DNA of 64,000 nt from Clostridium acetobutylicum ATCC 824 (GCF_000008765.1 NC_003030.1:2886001-2950000); one strand, 5' to 3'. Numbered from the stretch's first letter, positions 27,226 to 37,606 are shown. Translations and numbers: made by a program. Notes: generated by a model not told the origin, from the sequence alone.

Positions 27226-27256
27226 ATCGCTAAAGATGAAATATCTTCAGCGATTT
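27226..27256 (-). terminator. Terminator of the O-acetylhomoserine sulfhydrylase gene
   Basis: AAATCGCT(A)AAGAT pairs with ATCTT(C)AGCGATTT around a five-base loop, with a TTTTTA tail on the minus strand. Confidence 0.75.
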
Positions 27257-27334
27257 ACGTAGAAGTTATCATATAAATATGATAACATAATTTCACATAT
27301 ATTCAATTATTGTATACACCTTTTATTTAAGCAA

Positions 27335-28657
<1,323 letters not shown>

Positions 28658-28681
28658 CTAAACCTAAAAATATATAAAATT

Positions 28682-28712
28682 AAATCCTCTTCTTAGTTGA
28701 AGAGGATTTTAG
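28682..28712 (-). terminator. SAM riboswitch expression-platform terminator
   Basis: AAATCCTCTTC (28682-28692) pairs with GAAGAGGATTT (28699-28709), then a T-rich minus-strand tail. TCCTCTTA at 28731-28738 can compete for the same strand, giving an antiterminator. Confidence 0.85.
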
Positions 28713-28733
28713 CTTTCTAAAATTTTATAATCC

Positions 28734-28841
28734 TCTTATCTCTCAAAATTAACTTTGCAGGAATTAACACCATACATCTAATTAAAAAATGCTGGTTGTT
28801 GGGTTTCATAGGGCCAGTCCCTCCACCTCTCTTGATAAGAC
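28734..28841 (-). ncRNA. SAM-I (S-box) riboswitch aptamer
   Basis: On the minus strand: TCTTATCAAGAGAGGTGGAG, then GGACTGGCCC, TGAAACCC and CAACC, closing with GAGAGATAAGA that pairs with the 5' end (P1). These are the hallmark S-box elements. It turns off homocysteine synthase when S-adenosylmethionine is high. Confidence 0.95.
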
Positions 28842-28909
28842 CTTATCATAAATATATTCAATTTTTCCTACTATTCATATATGAATCGTTTATTTTACTT
28901 TATGATTAA

Positions 28910-28937
28910 ATTATATCATTTTATATAAATCTGTCAA
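28910..28937 (-). promoter_or_regulatory. Promoter of the S-box/metY transcript
   Basis: -35 TTGACA (28932-28937), a 16-base spacer and -10 TATAAT (28910-28915) on the minus strand; a consensus vegetative promoter. Confidence 0.8.
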
Positions 28938-28948
28938 TAGATTTTCAA

Positions 28949-29713
28949 TTATAAAATTAATTTATTATAAAAATCCAAAATATTTTGTCCATATAATATA
29001 GTTATAACGGATGCTGCTGCTACAAAGGGTACAAAAGCTATATAGTCCATTCTATCTTTAATTTTAAGTAATATTAAACCTATTGATACAAATCCAGCAA
29101 GTACAAAAGATATAAATAACATAAACATTCCAAGTTTCATTCCTAAAAATAGTCCACACATAAGTAAAACCTCAGCATCTCCGCTGCCAAACGCTGGCAT
29201 GTCAATTATCTTTTTAGTAATAATATTTATTAAAACAATTACTCCTGAATACAAAAAAGCAGCAAATAAATAACCGTAAATATGATTTTTATAAAATATA
29301 TTTATAGCTATAAAAATTATACCTGATATTATACCTGGCAGAGTTGTACACAAATATACATTTGTCGTGTCTAAATCTATAATTGAAATAATAAATAAAA
29401 ATGAAAAAAGTACTATGAATTTAAGCGTTATTAATTGATATCCATACTTGAGGTATATCGCCAAAAACATAATTCCTGACAAAAATTCAAATGCAAAATA
29501 CCTATATGATATTTTTTCTTTACAGTACCTACATCTTCCTTTTATAATAACATAACTAATTAATGGCAGAAGATCATACCACTTAAGCTTATTATGACAT
29601 TTAGTACAGTTAGAGGGAGGATATATAATAGACTCTCCCTTTGGTAATCTAGCTATACACACATTAAAAAAGCTTCCAAATATAGTTCCAATGATAAAAA
29701 TAGTTATAATCAT
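28949..29713 (-). CDS. pilD: Type IV prepilin peptidase (A24 family)
   Basis: 254 residues, about seven membrane helices. The N-terminal methylase-type domain has two zinc-type Cys pairs (CTKCHNKLKWYDLLPL and CRYCKEK). The catalytic aspartates are in SIIDLDTT and FGSGDAEV. It cleaves leader peptides of type IV pilins or competence pseudopilins. No pilin gene is present in the window. Its ATG overlaps the upstream stop (ATGA), and its own ribosome site is weak, so translation depends on the Spo0E-like gene. Confidence 0.93.
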   Translation of the reverse strand: MIITIFIIGTIFGSFFNVCIARLPKGESIIYPPSNCTKCHNKLKWYDLLPLISYVIIKGRCRYCKEKISYRYFAFEFLSGIMFLAIYLKYGYQLITLKFIVLFSFLFIISIIDLDTTNVYLCTTLPGIISGIIFIAINIFYKNHIYGYLFAAFLYSGVIVLINIITKKIIDMPAFGSGDAEVLLMCGLFLGMKLGMFMLFISFVLAGFVSIGLILLKIKDRMDYIAFVPFVAAASVITILYGQNILDFYNKLIL

Positions 29714-29901
29714 TTAACTTTACTGTATCTTTTTCTTATTTTATCAACGAGCCTGTAATACTCATTTATTTCTTTGTTTAGTGCACAGCTATTTCTTAGC
29801 ACTAACTTATCTGTAAGTTTTGCATTTTTTCCATTTATCTCATTGTACAAATTATCTCTCAAATTTTCTATATGTTTTAACAATAGTTTTACATTTACCA
29901 T
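29710..29901 (-). CDS. Spo0E-like aspartyl-phosphate phosphatase
   Basis: 63 residues from ATG 29901; GAGGTG upstream excludes the GTG at 29910. The pattern matches the Spo0E family: IENLRDNLYNEI, a short loop, LTDKLVLRNSCALNKEINEYY. Most members have SQ-x-LD in the second helix, while here it is SCALNK. By family knowledge such proteins dephosphorylate Spo0A~P and hold back sporulation. It overlaps the prepilin peptidase by four bases. Confidence 0.78.
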   Translation of the reverse strand: MVNVKLLLKHIENLRDNLYNEINGKNAKLTDKLVLRNSCALNKEINEYYRLVDKIRKRYSKVK

Positions 29902-29967
29902 AATAAACACCTCAACTGTTATTATTTACATAAAAGTGTTTATTATTCATATTGAAAAAAATTGGTT

Positions 29968-30270
29968 TTATTTTAATTTTTCTCTAACAGAATTTAATTT
30001 TTGCTCCATCGATGCCTTCTTATCACGTCTATCATCTATACTTATGGATGTAATTACTCTTTCTGCTCCATTTTCAAAAGGAATTTCATGCATTTTTCTT
30101 ATAACCCTAATTATTGTATCAATTTCACCTTCAAATATTGTACACATTGGAGTTAATTTGTATTTTATTTCCTTTTCAGCTTTAAGTATATTTTCACATG
30201 CTGCTACATAGCTGCTTAAACTAGTAGAGCCTGTTCCTACTGGTATTATTGTTGCTTGCGCAATAGCCAA
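29968..30270 (-). CDS. MTH1187/UPF0045 family thiamine-binding-type protein
   Basis: 100 residues. The start is TTG 30270, giving MAIAQATIIPVGTGSTSLSSYV, the usual family N-terminus. The upstream in-frame ATG (30285) includes the ribosome site GGAGGCG and is rejected. The family forms a tetrameric ferredoxin-like fold; some members bind thiamine or hydroxymethylpyrimidine. TPMCTIFEGEID matches the ligand pocket segment. Function here not established. Confidence 0.85.
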   Translation of the reverse strand: MAIAQATIIPVGTGSTSLSSYVAACENILKAEKEIKYKLTPMCTIFEGEIDTIIRVIRKMHEIPFENGAERVITSISIDDRRDKKASMEQKLNSVREKLK

Positions 30271-30392
30271 TTTAATCGCCTCCATATTTTTATAAAATTA
30301 AAACTCTTATGAATATTATACCTCAACTTACAATAGTTTTTTTCTCAAGCCTATAATTATTCTATTTATATAAGCCTATTATTTGCAAAATA

Positions 30393-30437
30393 AATAAGGT
30401 TAATGTAGCTTACTTAAGCCATAACATTAACCTCATT
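30393..30437 (-). terminator. Terminator of the aminopeptidase-phosphatase pair
   Basis: AATAAGGTTAATGT (30393-30406) pairs with ACATTAACCTCATT (30424-30437), one mismatch. Confidence 0.7.
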
Positions 30438-30438
30438 A

Positions 30439-31104
30439 TTAAACGTAAAACTCTTTGAAATCCTCTAGCCTTAACATGGCCAATTTTCCTCCTGCCTTAT
30501 CTCCATAAACACAACCACAGTCAATATAAAAAGTGTTTTTTCTTCTCAATATTTTTACTTCTGTTGTATTTTTTATTGATTGAACAGGAGTGTGTCCACA
30601 TATAATGTTATATCCTTTAATTTTCTTTTCTTTACCTATGTTATGCCTACTCCACAAAACAGTTTCTTCAAGCTGAAAACGCAGTATCTCTTTGATACTC
30701 AATTCGCTATAAAATGGTGGAAAATGCAACTGTGCATGTACTAAAATATTATTATCTACAACCTTATATATTGGTAAACTTTTAATATATTCATATAGCT
30801 TATCATTAAAGGACTTACCTCTTTTTATTATCTCATTAAAGGTTACTTTTCCTCCATTTAAGAACCATAAATCTGGATTTTTATCTTCATAATACTTTTG
30901 ATACATATATTCATGATTTCCTTTTATAAGATATACATTTTTATTTTCATATATATAATCTAGAATTTTTAAAGGTTCTGGTCCCCTATCAAAAATATCA
31001 CCTATAATATATAGCTCATCTTTATCAGAAAATCTCACTAGTCTAAGCAGTTCAGTAAACTTATTATAACATCCATGCAAATCACTTACCACATACCTTG
31101 CCAT
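30439..31104 (-). CDS. PPP-type metallophosphoesterase (ApaH/serine-threonine phosphatase-like)
   Basis: 221 residues. Calcineurin-like motifs in order: VSDLHGC, IIGDIFDRGPEP, IKGNHEYM, LVHAQLHFP and ICGHTPVQS. This set belongs to bacterial PrpA/ApaH-like phosphatases, which act on phosphoproteins or diadenosine polyphosphates. The start follows GGGAGACG. It begins 15 bases after the aminopeptidase gene, so they form an operon. Confidence 0.9.
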   Translation of the reverse strand: MARYVVSDLHGCYNKFTELLRLVRFSDKDELYIIGDIFDRGPEPLKILDYIYENKNVYLIKGNHEYMYQKYYEDKNPDLWFLNGGKVTFNEIIKRGKSFNDKLYEYIKSLPIYKVVDNNILVHAQLHFPPFYSELSIKEILRFQLEETVLWSRHNIGKEKKIKGYNIICGHTPVQSIKNTTEVKILRRKNTFYIDCGCVYGDKAGGKLAMLRLEDFKEFYV

Positions 31105-31119
31105 AAATCGTCTCCCTGA

Positions 31120-32196
31120 TTATTGTAGTATCTTAAGCTCTCTACTAACATTATTTAAAACTTCACAGCCTGTTTCGGTTACAACTACTAAATCCTCTAT
31201 TCTAACTCCACATTCCCCAGGAACGTATATACCCGGTTCTATTGAAAATACCATTCCTACTTGAGCTTCTATATCAGAATTACCTCCGACTGAAGGAAAC
31301 TCATGATCTTCTATTCCAATATTGTGCCCTGTTCTATGTGTAAAGTACTTTCCATATCCTTCTTTTTCGATTACTTCTCTAGTCACTCTATCTATATCAC
31401 TTAATTTCACACCTGGCTTTACAGCTTTTTTTCCTGCTTCATTTGCTTTTTTCACTGTTTCATAAATCTTTTTCGCCTCTTTTGATGCCTCTTTATAGAA
31501 AAAAGTTCTTGTCATATCAGAGCAGTAATTATTATATACTCCTCCCATATCTATAACTATAGTATCTCCATTGTTTAGCTCAGTGTCATCAGGCATGTGG
31601 TGAGGATCTGCTCCATTTTTACCATAGCTGCAAATAGTATCAAAAGAAAGTTTCTCTATTCCGTTTTTTTCAAATATTCCTTGTATTACTTTAGCCATTT
31701 CTTTTTCAGTTTTATCTTTATTTATATAATCTACTAATTCCTCCATAACCTTATCATTTATTTTTGAGGACTCCCTTAAAATTTTTATTTCCTCTTCATC
31801 CTTTATCATTCTTACTTCATCTACAATTGGAGAGGAATTAACAAAGTTCATATTTGATTTTTCCATAAGTTCAATTAAAAAATGTGCTGGCCAATTTTTA
31901 TCGATTCCAAGCGTATCGTTTTTATCTATCTCATTTAAAAGAACTGGTATTGGCTCTTCACTATCGTCATAGGTTATGATTTCACTATTATCTAACCCTT
32001 TACTATTCTTAAAAAGACTGTTCATGATAAAAGTAACCTTACCATCTGTATTTATATACATAGCTACTAACCTTTCTCCTGAATCTATAGAAGCTCCTGA
32101 AAGATAAAATATACTTGAAGCTGAGGTTACAAGCATTTGATTCAATTTATGTTTTTTCATATTTTCTATTACTCTTTTTATTCTACTATTATTCAC
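31120..32196 (-). CDS. M24-family Xaa-Pro aminopeptidase
   Basis: 358 residues from GTG 32196, eight bases after GAGGAG; a GTG at 32205 overlaps that ribosome site. N-terminal creatinase-like domain (about 1-125), then the pita-bread metallopeptidase fold. Metal ligands: the aspartates in VIDMGG and CSDMTR, His in GHNIGIEDHEFP, Glu in SIEPGIY and Glu in GVRIEDL. It removes N-terminal residues preceding proline. First gene of an operon with the phosphatase. Confidence 0.94.
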   Translation of the reverse strand: MNNSRIKRVIENMKKHKLNQMLVTSASSIFYLSGASIDSGERLVAMYINTDGKVTFIMNSLFKNSKGLDNSEIITYDDSEEPIPVLLNEIDKNDTLGIDKNWPAHFLIELMEKSNMNFVNSSPIVDEVRMIKDEEEIKILRESSKINDKVMEELVDYINKDKTEKEMAKVIQGIFEKNGIEKLSFDTICSYGKNGADPHHMPDDTELNNGDTIVIDMGGVYNNYCSDMTRTFFYKEASKEAKKIYETVKKANEAGKKAVKPGVKLSDIDRVTREVIEKEGYGKYFTHRTGHNIGIEDHEFPSVGGNSDIEAQVGMVFSIEPGIYVPGECGVRIEDLVVVTETGCEVLNNVSRELKILQ

Positions 32197-32422
32197 AAAT
32201 TTCACTCCTCTTTATTATCCTTATGAATACATTTATCAATATAAAAATAACCGCCATTACTATATAGGAGAATTGTTTTTATACTAGCTTTATTTCCCTA
32301 TACTAGGCAGTTAAATCACGTCTTATCTATGTAATAATCAAAGGTGAATATTTATAAGTGGCAGATGTCCTTATACATCTATCCACTTAATTATATATAT
32401 CCTAATATAGTGTTTTGATGTA

Positions 32423-32695
32423 TTATCCACCAACCTTCAATTCTTTATTTTTTACACTTGATACTTTCAATTTCTCAATATAACTCTCGTCATCGCTAAT
32501 TCTTATCAAATTTCCTATAAAATAAGGATTCTTAGGGATCTCTTTAAATATAGCAAAATTTATTAACATCTTTGCTGTATTAATTTTCTTGACGTGTGTG
32601 TGGCCTTTTTTAAAAACTTTATTTGTATTTATTACTAGATAGTCATTACATACAGGCACTATTACATATTTGTTTCTTTTATAGATTTGATTCAT
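32423..32695 (-). CDS. Hypothetical protein, 90 residues
   Basis: Not recognised. The start is ATG 32695 behind GAAGGTG; the frame extension to 32710 contains that site. Basic, beta-rich start (NKYVIVPVCNDYLVINTNKVF) with a helix in the middle (TAKMLINFAIFKEI). A hairpin (32356-32392) downstream may end its transcript. No operon partners. Confidence 0.65.
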   Translation of the reverse strand: MNQIYKRNKYVIVPVCNDYLVINTNKVFKKGHTHVKKINTAKMLINFAIFKEIPKNPYFIGNLIRISDDESYIEKLKVSSVKNKELKVGG

Positions 32696-32952
32696 ATTTA
32701 TCACCTTCATTTTTTTAAATGAATACCTAAGTTACGGTATTAAGGTAAAATACAAAAATCATGAAATTAACTAATATTTATAACTAACCCCTGCACAAAA
32801 TATTACTTTCTATATATTTATTATACATTTATAAAAAATATTTATCCACAATAATTTAGCAATATAATGAATTAATTTTTAATTTGGAAGAAGACTACTA
32901 TAGGAACACTATCTAAGACATAAACTTTTTTACATGTAAAGGAGGTTTAAAA

Positions 32953-33117
32953 ATGCCAAAAGAAAAAAAGTATCAAAAAAAATCTGCTACAAATAATCAA
33001 TGGTCTTCACTTCCCGAAGAAAATTTTGATAAATCTCAATCTAAAGGTAAAAGTGAAAAATCAGCTTTAAATAATCAGTGGACTTCAACTATAAAAAACT
33101 CCACTGATGATAAATAA
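32953..33117 (+). CDS. Small hydrophilic protein with NNQW repeat
   Basis: 54 residues, very charged and polar. It contains NNQWSS (about 14-19) and NNQWTS (about 42-47), each preceded by a Lys/Ser-Ala stretch, so it is a short internal duplication. The ribosome site AAAGGAGG is excellent and a terminator follows at 33181. It resembles small spore-core type clostridial proteins in size and composition only; no family recognised. Confidence 0.7.
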   Translation: MPKEKKYQKKSATNNQWSSLPEENFDKSQSKGKSEKSALNNQWTSTIKNSTDDK

Positions 33118-33180
33118 TGAGTGGTAGATTATCCCAAACACTACAACTCAAATAAATTTCTTAGAAAATTACCACAACAA

Positions 33181-33214
33181 AAGATGCCATACTTTAACAA
33201 TGGCATCTTTTTAT
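33181..33214 (+). terminator. Terminator of the small NNQW protein
   Basis: AAGATGCCAT pairs with ATGGCATCTT, followed by TTT. Confidence 0.85.
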
Positions 33215-33290
33215 TATCTGAAGGGTTTCTAGTATAACTTTATCAATAAAGCTCTAAACATTAATGTTTTAAAAACCCCACCTATTACTA

Positions 33291-34676
33291 TTACCCTTTT
33301 GCGAAATCATCATTTCCTTTCTCGTTAAATACTTCTTTCCAAGTTTTTTCTGCATAAGGTGCAAATTCCTCTGCTGTCTTAGTTATCTTCTCATGGAATT
33401 CACTGTCATGAAGCATCTTCTCTGCTCCTAAATCATCAGGCTTTGCCCCCACCTCTTTACATACATCAATTATAACATCAGTATTATCAATCATCATGCA
33501 TGGTCTAAGCATATTCTTATTGTAAGGTTGTATAGCCCTCAGTTTTTTAAAGAATGGATCTCTAAATGCATCTATTAGGTGTCTTCCTTTTAAATTTACT
33601 GTTGAAAAATGTGAAAATATACATGGTTCAACATCTTCTCTTGAATTTACATGAAAATAATATTTTCCTGCTATACATCCTCCAACATATGGTGCATCAT
33701 TGAAAAAATCTATGGTGAAATATGGCTTTGTAGCTCTTATTTCCCTTGATCTCTTCCCAAGATAATCTCTTTGCTCTGCTGTAAGCATCATATCAAAATC
33801 AATTGTCTCACCATTTACAGGCATAAACAAAAAATACCAGCTCATCTTAGAGCCTTTTTCAATTAACATATCCGTGAATTCATCACTGAGCACCGTATCT
33901 ATATTTGTCCTTGTAACCGCTGAGGATACTCCAAATAATATCCCTCTCTCATTGAGCATATCCATAGCTTTTAAAACCTTTTTATAGGTTCCTTTTCCTC
34001 TACGGTCATCTGTATCTTTTTCAAAGCCTTCTATTGAAAGCATTGGTATTACATTTCCACATTTTTTAATCCTATCAGCAACCTGTTCATTAATCAAAAG
34101 ACCACTTGTAAAAGGAGTGAACATCATATCATTGTACTTTTCGTATATGTCAAGAAGATAATCATTAAAGAAGGGTTCCCCACCTAAAACAATAACATAA
34201 TATATTCCAAGGTCTCTTGCCTCCTTTATGATTCTATCAACTTCTTCTTGTGGAATATCATCTTTTTTGCTATAACTTGAAGCATAACAGCCCTTACAAT
34301 GAAGAGAACATCTCATAGATGGGCTTATAAGCATAACAAAAGGTATCTTAGTATCTTCCTTTTCTAAGTACTTATCCTTTTTAGGTCCAGCATACCAATT
34401 AGCATTTGCAAAAAAATTAGTGAAGAATTTTTTTAGACATTTACTATCTGTATTTGTCAAAATATCTTGTATATACTTGTGTTTGCACTCATCGTTGTTG
34501 TAGTAATCCTCAACAACAGCGATTTGTTCTAGCGCCACTTTATCCTTCTTGTTTAACTTTTTTACAGCTGCAAATATCTTATTTACATTCTTTTCTGGAT
34601 TCTTGTCAAGATAATCAACTACTTTGTTTACTATAGCTTGCTTAGCAGCCTTTTCCAAAGCATTTTTTATCTCCAT
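33291..34676 (-). CDS. Radical SAM protein, function unknown
   Basis: 461 residues from ATG 34676, set by AGGAGG; an in-frame extension to 34805 has no ribosome site. A helical N-terminal region (about 1-115) precedes the radical-SAM core, with the 4Fe-4S motif CSLHCKGCYA at about 131. VLGGEPFF corresponds to the SAM-binding GGE segment. The C-terminal part has scattered cysteines (VGGCIAGKYYF, EPCIFSHF, RPCMMID) that could bind an extra cluster. No substrate peptide or partner gene is adjacent. An expanded SPASM/MoaA-like role is possible but unproven. Confidence 0.88.
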   Translation of the reverse strand: MEIKNALEKAAKQAIVNKVVDYLDKNPEKNVNKIFAAVKKLNKKDKVALEQIAVVEDYYNNDECKHKYIQDILTNTDSKCLKKFFTNFFANANWYAGPKKDKYLEKEDTKIPFVMLISPSMRCSLHCKGCYASSYSKKDDIPQEEVDRIIKEARDLGIYYVIVLGGEPFFNDYLLDIYEKYNDMMFTPFTSGLLINEQVADRIKKCGNVIPMLSIEGFEKDTDDRRGKGTYKKVLKAMDMLNERGILFGVSSAVTRTNIDTVLSDEFTDMLIEKGSKMSWYFLFMPVNGETIDFDMMLTAEQRDYLGKRSREIRATKPYFTIDFFNDAPYVGGCIAGKYYFHVNSREDVEPCIFSHFSTVNLKGRHLIDAFRDPFFKKLRAIQPYNKNMLRPCMMIDNTDVIIDVCKEVGAKPDDLGAEKMLHDSEFHEKITKTAEEFAPYAEKTWKEVFNEKGNDDFAKG

Positions 34677-34981
34677 TGGAATTCCTCCTAGTAAATTAAT
34701 ACATATGACTAATATGAATGTCCTTAAGTTAAAGTAATAAATATTAATCCTATCATATACATTATAGTATTTAGGTAATACTTTTAACACATATTTCCTA
34801 TACAACTTTTTCCTATGTAAATACCTTATTCCACAAATTTATTTTACATTATAAGGATATATTACGATATTTTTTTTGATGTGACATAATTATTATATAA
34901 AAATACATCATTTAAATTGTTATATTAAATTTTTTCATATATAATTATGTAGGTATTACTTATATGGAGGGCATTACTTAT

Positions 34982-35584
34982 ATGAATTTAGGCACAAATG
35001 ATAAATTACCAAAATTAAATACTCACTACTCAAGTTTATCAAAAAGATTAATGGCTTCTTTCTTCGATAATGTAATAATATCAGCCTTATCCTATCTTTT
35101 ATCTATTATTATTTTTATTATTATGACTATTTTTTCCTTCAGATATTTGGATGAGTTTATTAATCATATATACTTAATTTATTTTTCACTACATTTTCTA
35201 GTAGCATTTTTTTATTACATAACAATGGAAAGCTCCTCTTTTCAAGGAACTCTAGGGAAACTTATCGCAGATATTAAGGTAGTTAAGCTAAATGGTGATA
35301 AGGTGTCTATTTTTCAGGCTTTTTGCCGCTTTTTTATTGCCAATATCCTATTATATCCAGCATATTTTTTCTATGCACTTGTACTTTATAATGTCTCAAA
35401 CCAAATAATTATAAATCATTCCTGCAATCCATATAAAATTAATTCTTTTTATTTTTATGGACTAATTTCTTCATCATTAATATACCTCATATATAAATTA
35501 GTGATGCTAATTACCATATTAATCTCTAATAAAAAACAAGGTATTCATGATATTTTAATAAAAACCTTAGTAATTATACGTTAA
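34982..35584 (+). CDS. RDD-family membrane protein
   Basis: 200 residues from ATG 34982; GGAGGG at 34965-34970 excludes the upstream in-frame ATG. The RDD hallmark is near the N-terminus (SLSKRLMASFFDNVII: the Arg-Asp/Asp positions), with about five membrane helices, and GTLGKLIADIKVV is also typical. Function unknown; some RDD proteins are suggested ion exchangers or insertases. Confidence 0.85.
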   Translation: MNLGTNDKLPKLNTHYSSLSKRLMASFFDNVIISALSYLLSIIIFIIMTIFSFRYLDEFINHIYLIYFSLHFLVAFFYYITMESSSFQGTLGKLIADIKVVKLNGDKVSIFQAFCRFFIANILLYPAYFFYALVLYNVSNQIIINHSCNPYKINSFYFYGLISSSLIYLIYKLVMLITILISNKKQGIHDILIKTLVIIR

Positions 35585-35670
35585 AAAGTGACAGTTCTTG
35601 TCTGTCTCTTTTTATATGTATAATAAAAAAACAAGCTAAGCATCTTATTAGAAAACTTACCTTGCATATT

Positions 35671-36138
35671 TTAAACAAAATATTTCATACTTTTTTTCTT
35701 TAATTCCTTTAGAGTATATAAAGCTTCAAATTCTTTTACACCACTTAACTTTACAATATTACATATAGTATTTTCACAACTTGCTCTATTTTCTCCATGA
35801 ATCATAGTATATATATTATATTGCCACTTACTACATGATTTCCTTTTATAGCAATGGCTTACTTCCTTAAAGCTTGCCATGATTTTAACCACTTGTTCTA
35901 TTTTATCCTCTGGAACCTTCCATACCACAAGAACATTTGATTTAAATCCTACATTTGTATGTCTAACTATAGCTCCAAATCTGCGTAGAATACCCTTTTT
36001 AAAAAACTCATCTATCTTATTCATTAATTCTTTTTCAGAAATTCCAATCTCTGAAGCAATTTGTTTATATGGTTCTTCAACTATAGGAATATCCTCTTGA
36101 AGCCTCTTTACAATTTTTATTTCTAAAGGACTAAGCAT
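35671..36138 (-). CDS. Siroheme decarboxylase subunit-like protein (AhbB/NirDLGH family)
   Basis: 155 residues. An AsnC-type winged helix (about 5-60: RLQEDIPIVEEPYKQIASEIG, RRFGAIVRHTNVGF) is followed by a ferredoxin-like domain with HCYKRKSCSKWQYNIYTMIHG. AhbA/AhbB and NirDLGH remove the acetate side chains of siroheme at C12 and C18. The paired AsnC-like gene begins its stop five bases upstream. Last gene of a four-gene operon with two radical-SAM enzymes. Confidence 0.88.
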   Translation of the reverse strand: MLSPLEIKIVKRLQEDIPIVEEPYKQIASEIGISEKELMNKIDEFFKKGILRRFGAIVRHTNVGFKSNVLVVWKVPEDKIEQVVKIMASFKEVSHCYKRKSCSKWQYNIYTMIHGENRASCENTICNIVKLSGVKEFEALYTLKELKKKSMKYFV

Positions 36139-36142
36139 ATCT

Positions 36143-36595
36143 TCACTCCTTCACTTTAAAAACTGCATTTATTTTAAATACTTTCTCTGCCGGTAATTTT
36201 AGTATTTCTTCAATTTTAAGAGTGTCCTTAAGTTCTTCTAAAAATTCTTCAATCTCTTTTTCTGATTTTGCCGTTATAGTAAACCAAACATTATAATAGT
36301 TATCGCGTTCATAATTGTGAGTAACTCCTTCATATCTATTTATAACCTTAACAACTTCATCTAAATTCTCCTTTAAAACTCTTAGTGCACATAGTACAGT
36401 ATGATATCCTAAATTTTTAGAATCAAATATTCCTCCTATTCTTCTTATAAGACCATTGTTCTTAAGCTCTTTAACAATCTGTATCACTGTTTCTTCAGTT
36501 ATATTAAGCTTCTTTCCAATTTCTAAAAACGGTCTCTCAGTTAAAGGAATTTCAGTTTGAAGCATATTTAAAATTCGAACTTTTTTTTCATCCAT
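36143..36595 (-). CDS. Siroheme decarboxylase subunit-like protein (AhbA/NirDLGH family)
   Basis: 150 residues from ATG 36595, set by GAGGAG; longer in-frame extensions run into the upstream gene. Same architecture as its partner: winged helix (LQTEIPLTERPFLEIGKKL, LIRRIGGIFDSKNLGY) and a C-terminal ligand domain with GVTHNYERDNYYNVWFTI. The His/Tyr-rich element matches the active-site region of this family. It overlaps the radical-SAM gene by eight bases, so translation is coupled. Confidence 0.9.
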   Translation of the reverse strand: MDEKKVRILNMLQTEIPLTERPFLEIGKKLNITEETVIQIVKELKNNGLIRRIGGIFDSKNLGYHTVLCALRVLKENLDEVVKVINRYEGVTHNYERDNYYNVWFTITAKSEKEIEEFLEELKDTLKIEEILKLPAEKVFKINAVFKVKE

Positions 36596-37595
36596 TAATT
36601 TTGTTCTCCTCATACTCATTATAAATACACCATGTGTCAGAAGCCATAATATCTCCATTATTATAAAAGGCTGCACGCGCCCTACACCCACCACATTTAT
36701 TTTTATATTTACAAGTGCCACACTTTTCCCCATATTCCATTGTTCTAAGCTTTTTCAAAATAGGACTTTCCCTCCATATTTCTCCAAACGATTTTTGTTT
36801 TACATTTCCAGCAGAAAAATTTAAATATGCACAAGGCTGAACATTTCCCGTAGGACTAATAATACAATATTTTATTCCTGCAAGACATCCCTTCTTAAAT
36901 CTAGTCTTAATATTATTTTGCTCTGCAATTCTCACAAATTGAGGAGCACAAGTAGGCTTTATTTCTATATTTGCATGTGCTTGCTTTAACATTATCTCCT
37001 TAATTAGATTTTCATAATCATTCTTGCTTAAAATTTGCTCCTGAAGCTCTGCTCCCCTACCCGTTGGCACCAAAAAAAACACATGATGAGCTGAAGCCCC
37101 TAAATTCGCTCCAAAATCGGTTATATCTTTTACTTCATCTTTATTCCATTTCATTACTGTTGTGTTTATTTGAAACGAAATACCAGCCTTTTTCAAATTT
37201 TCTATTCCAATAATAGTGTTTTCCCATGCTCCAGAATAATTTCTAAAACTATCATGCTTTTTTGCCTTTAAACTATCTAAGCTTATCCCTGCACGCATAA
37301 CTCCTGCTTTTTTTAATTTTTGGGCCGCCTCTAATGTTATAAGCGTTCCATTGCTACCTATAACACATCTTAAGCCAATTTTTGAAGCATAGCCTATCAA
37401 TTCGTAAATATCATCTCTAAGTAAAGGTTCCCCTCCAGAGAAAATCATTATTTTAAATCCTGCCTTTGCTATCTCATCTATAAGCTTTTTTCCCTCAGTT
37501 GTACTAAGTTCTCCCTCTGCACCCTTTCCAGAATCTCTATAGCAATGTTCACAATGCATATTACACTTATTAGTAGTATTCCAAGATATAATCAT
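36588..37595 (-). CDS. Radical SAM/SPASM tetrapyrrole enzyme, NirJ2-like
   Basis: 335 residues. The radical-SAM motif CNMHCEHCYRD begins at about residue 12; FSGGEPLL follows. The C-terminal SPASM-like region has CGTCKYKNKCGGCRARA and a last cysteine in SDTWC. NirJ/AhbC/AhbD enzymes modify the propionate or acetyl side chains of siroheme-derived porphyrins (heme d1 or heme). The start follows GAGGTG. I assign NirJ2-like from order and length; AhbC or AhbD are alternatives. Confidence 0.85.
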   Translation of the reverse strand: MIISWNTTNKCNMHCEHCYRDSGKGAEGELSTTEGKKLIDEIAKAGFKIMIFSGGEPLLRDDIYELIGYASKIGLRCVIGSNGTLITLEAAQKLKKAGVMRAGISLDSLKAKKHDSFRNYSGAWENTIIGIENLKKAGISFQINTTVMKWNKDEVKDITDFGANLGASAHHVFFLVPTGRGAELQEQILSKNDYENLIKEIMLKQAHANIEIKPTCAPQFVRIAEQNNIKTRFKKGCLAGIKYCIISPTGNVQPCAYLNFSAGNVKQKSFGEIWRESPILKKLRTMEYGEKCGTCKYKNKCGGCRARAAFYNNGDIMASDTWCIYNEYEENKING

Positions 37596-37606
37596 ACTAA
37601 ATCACC

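Noticed and set aside
29774-30211. 145-codon frame antisense to the Spo0E-like and UPF0045 genes
   Set aside because: It crosses two well-supported genes and an intergenic gap, with no ribosome site and chance-like composition.
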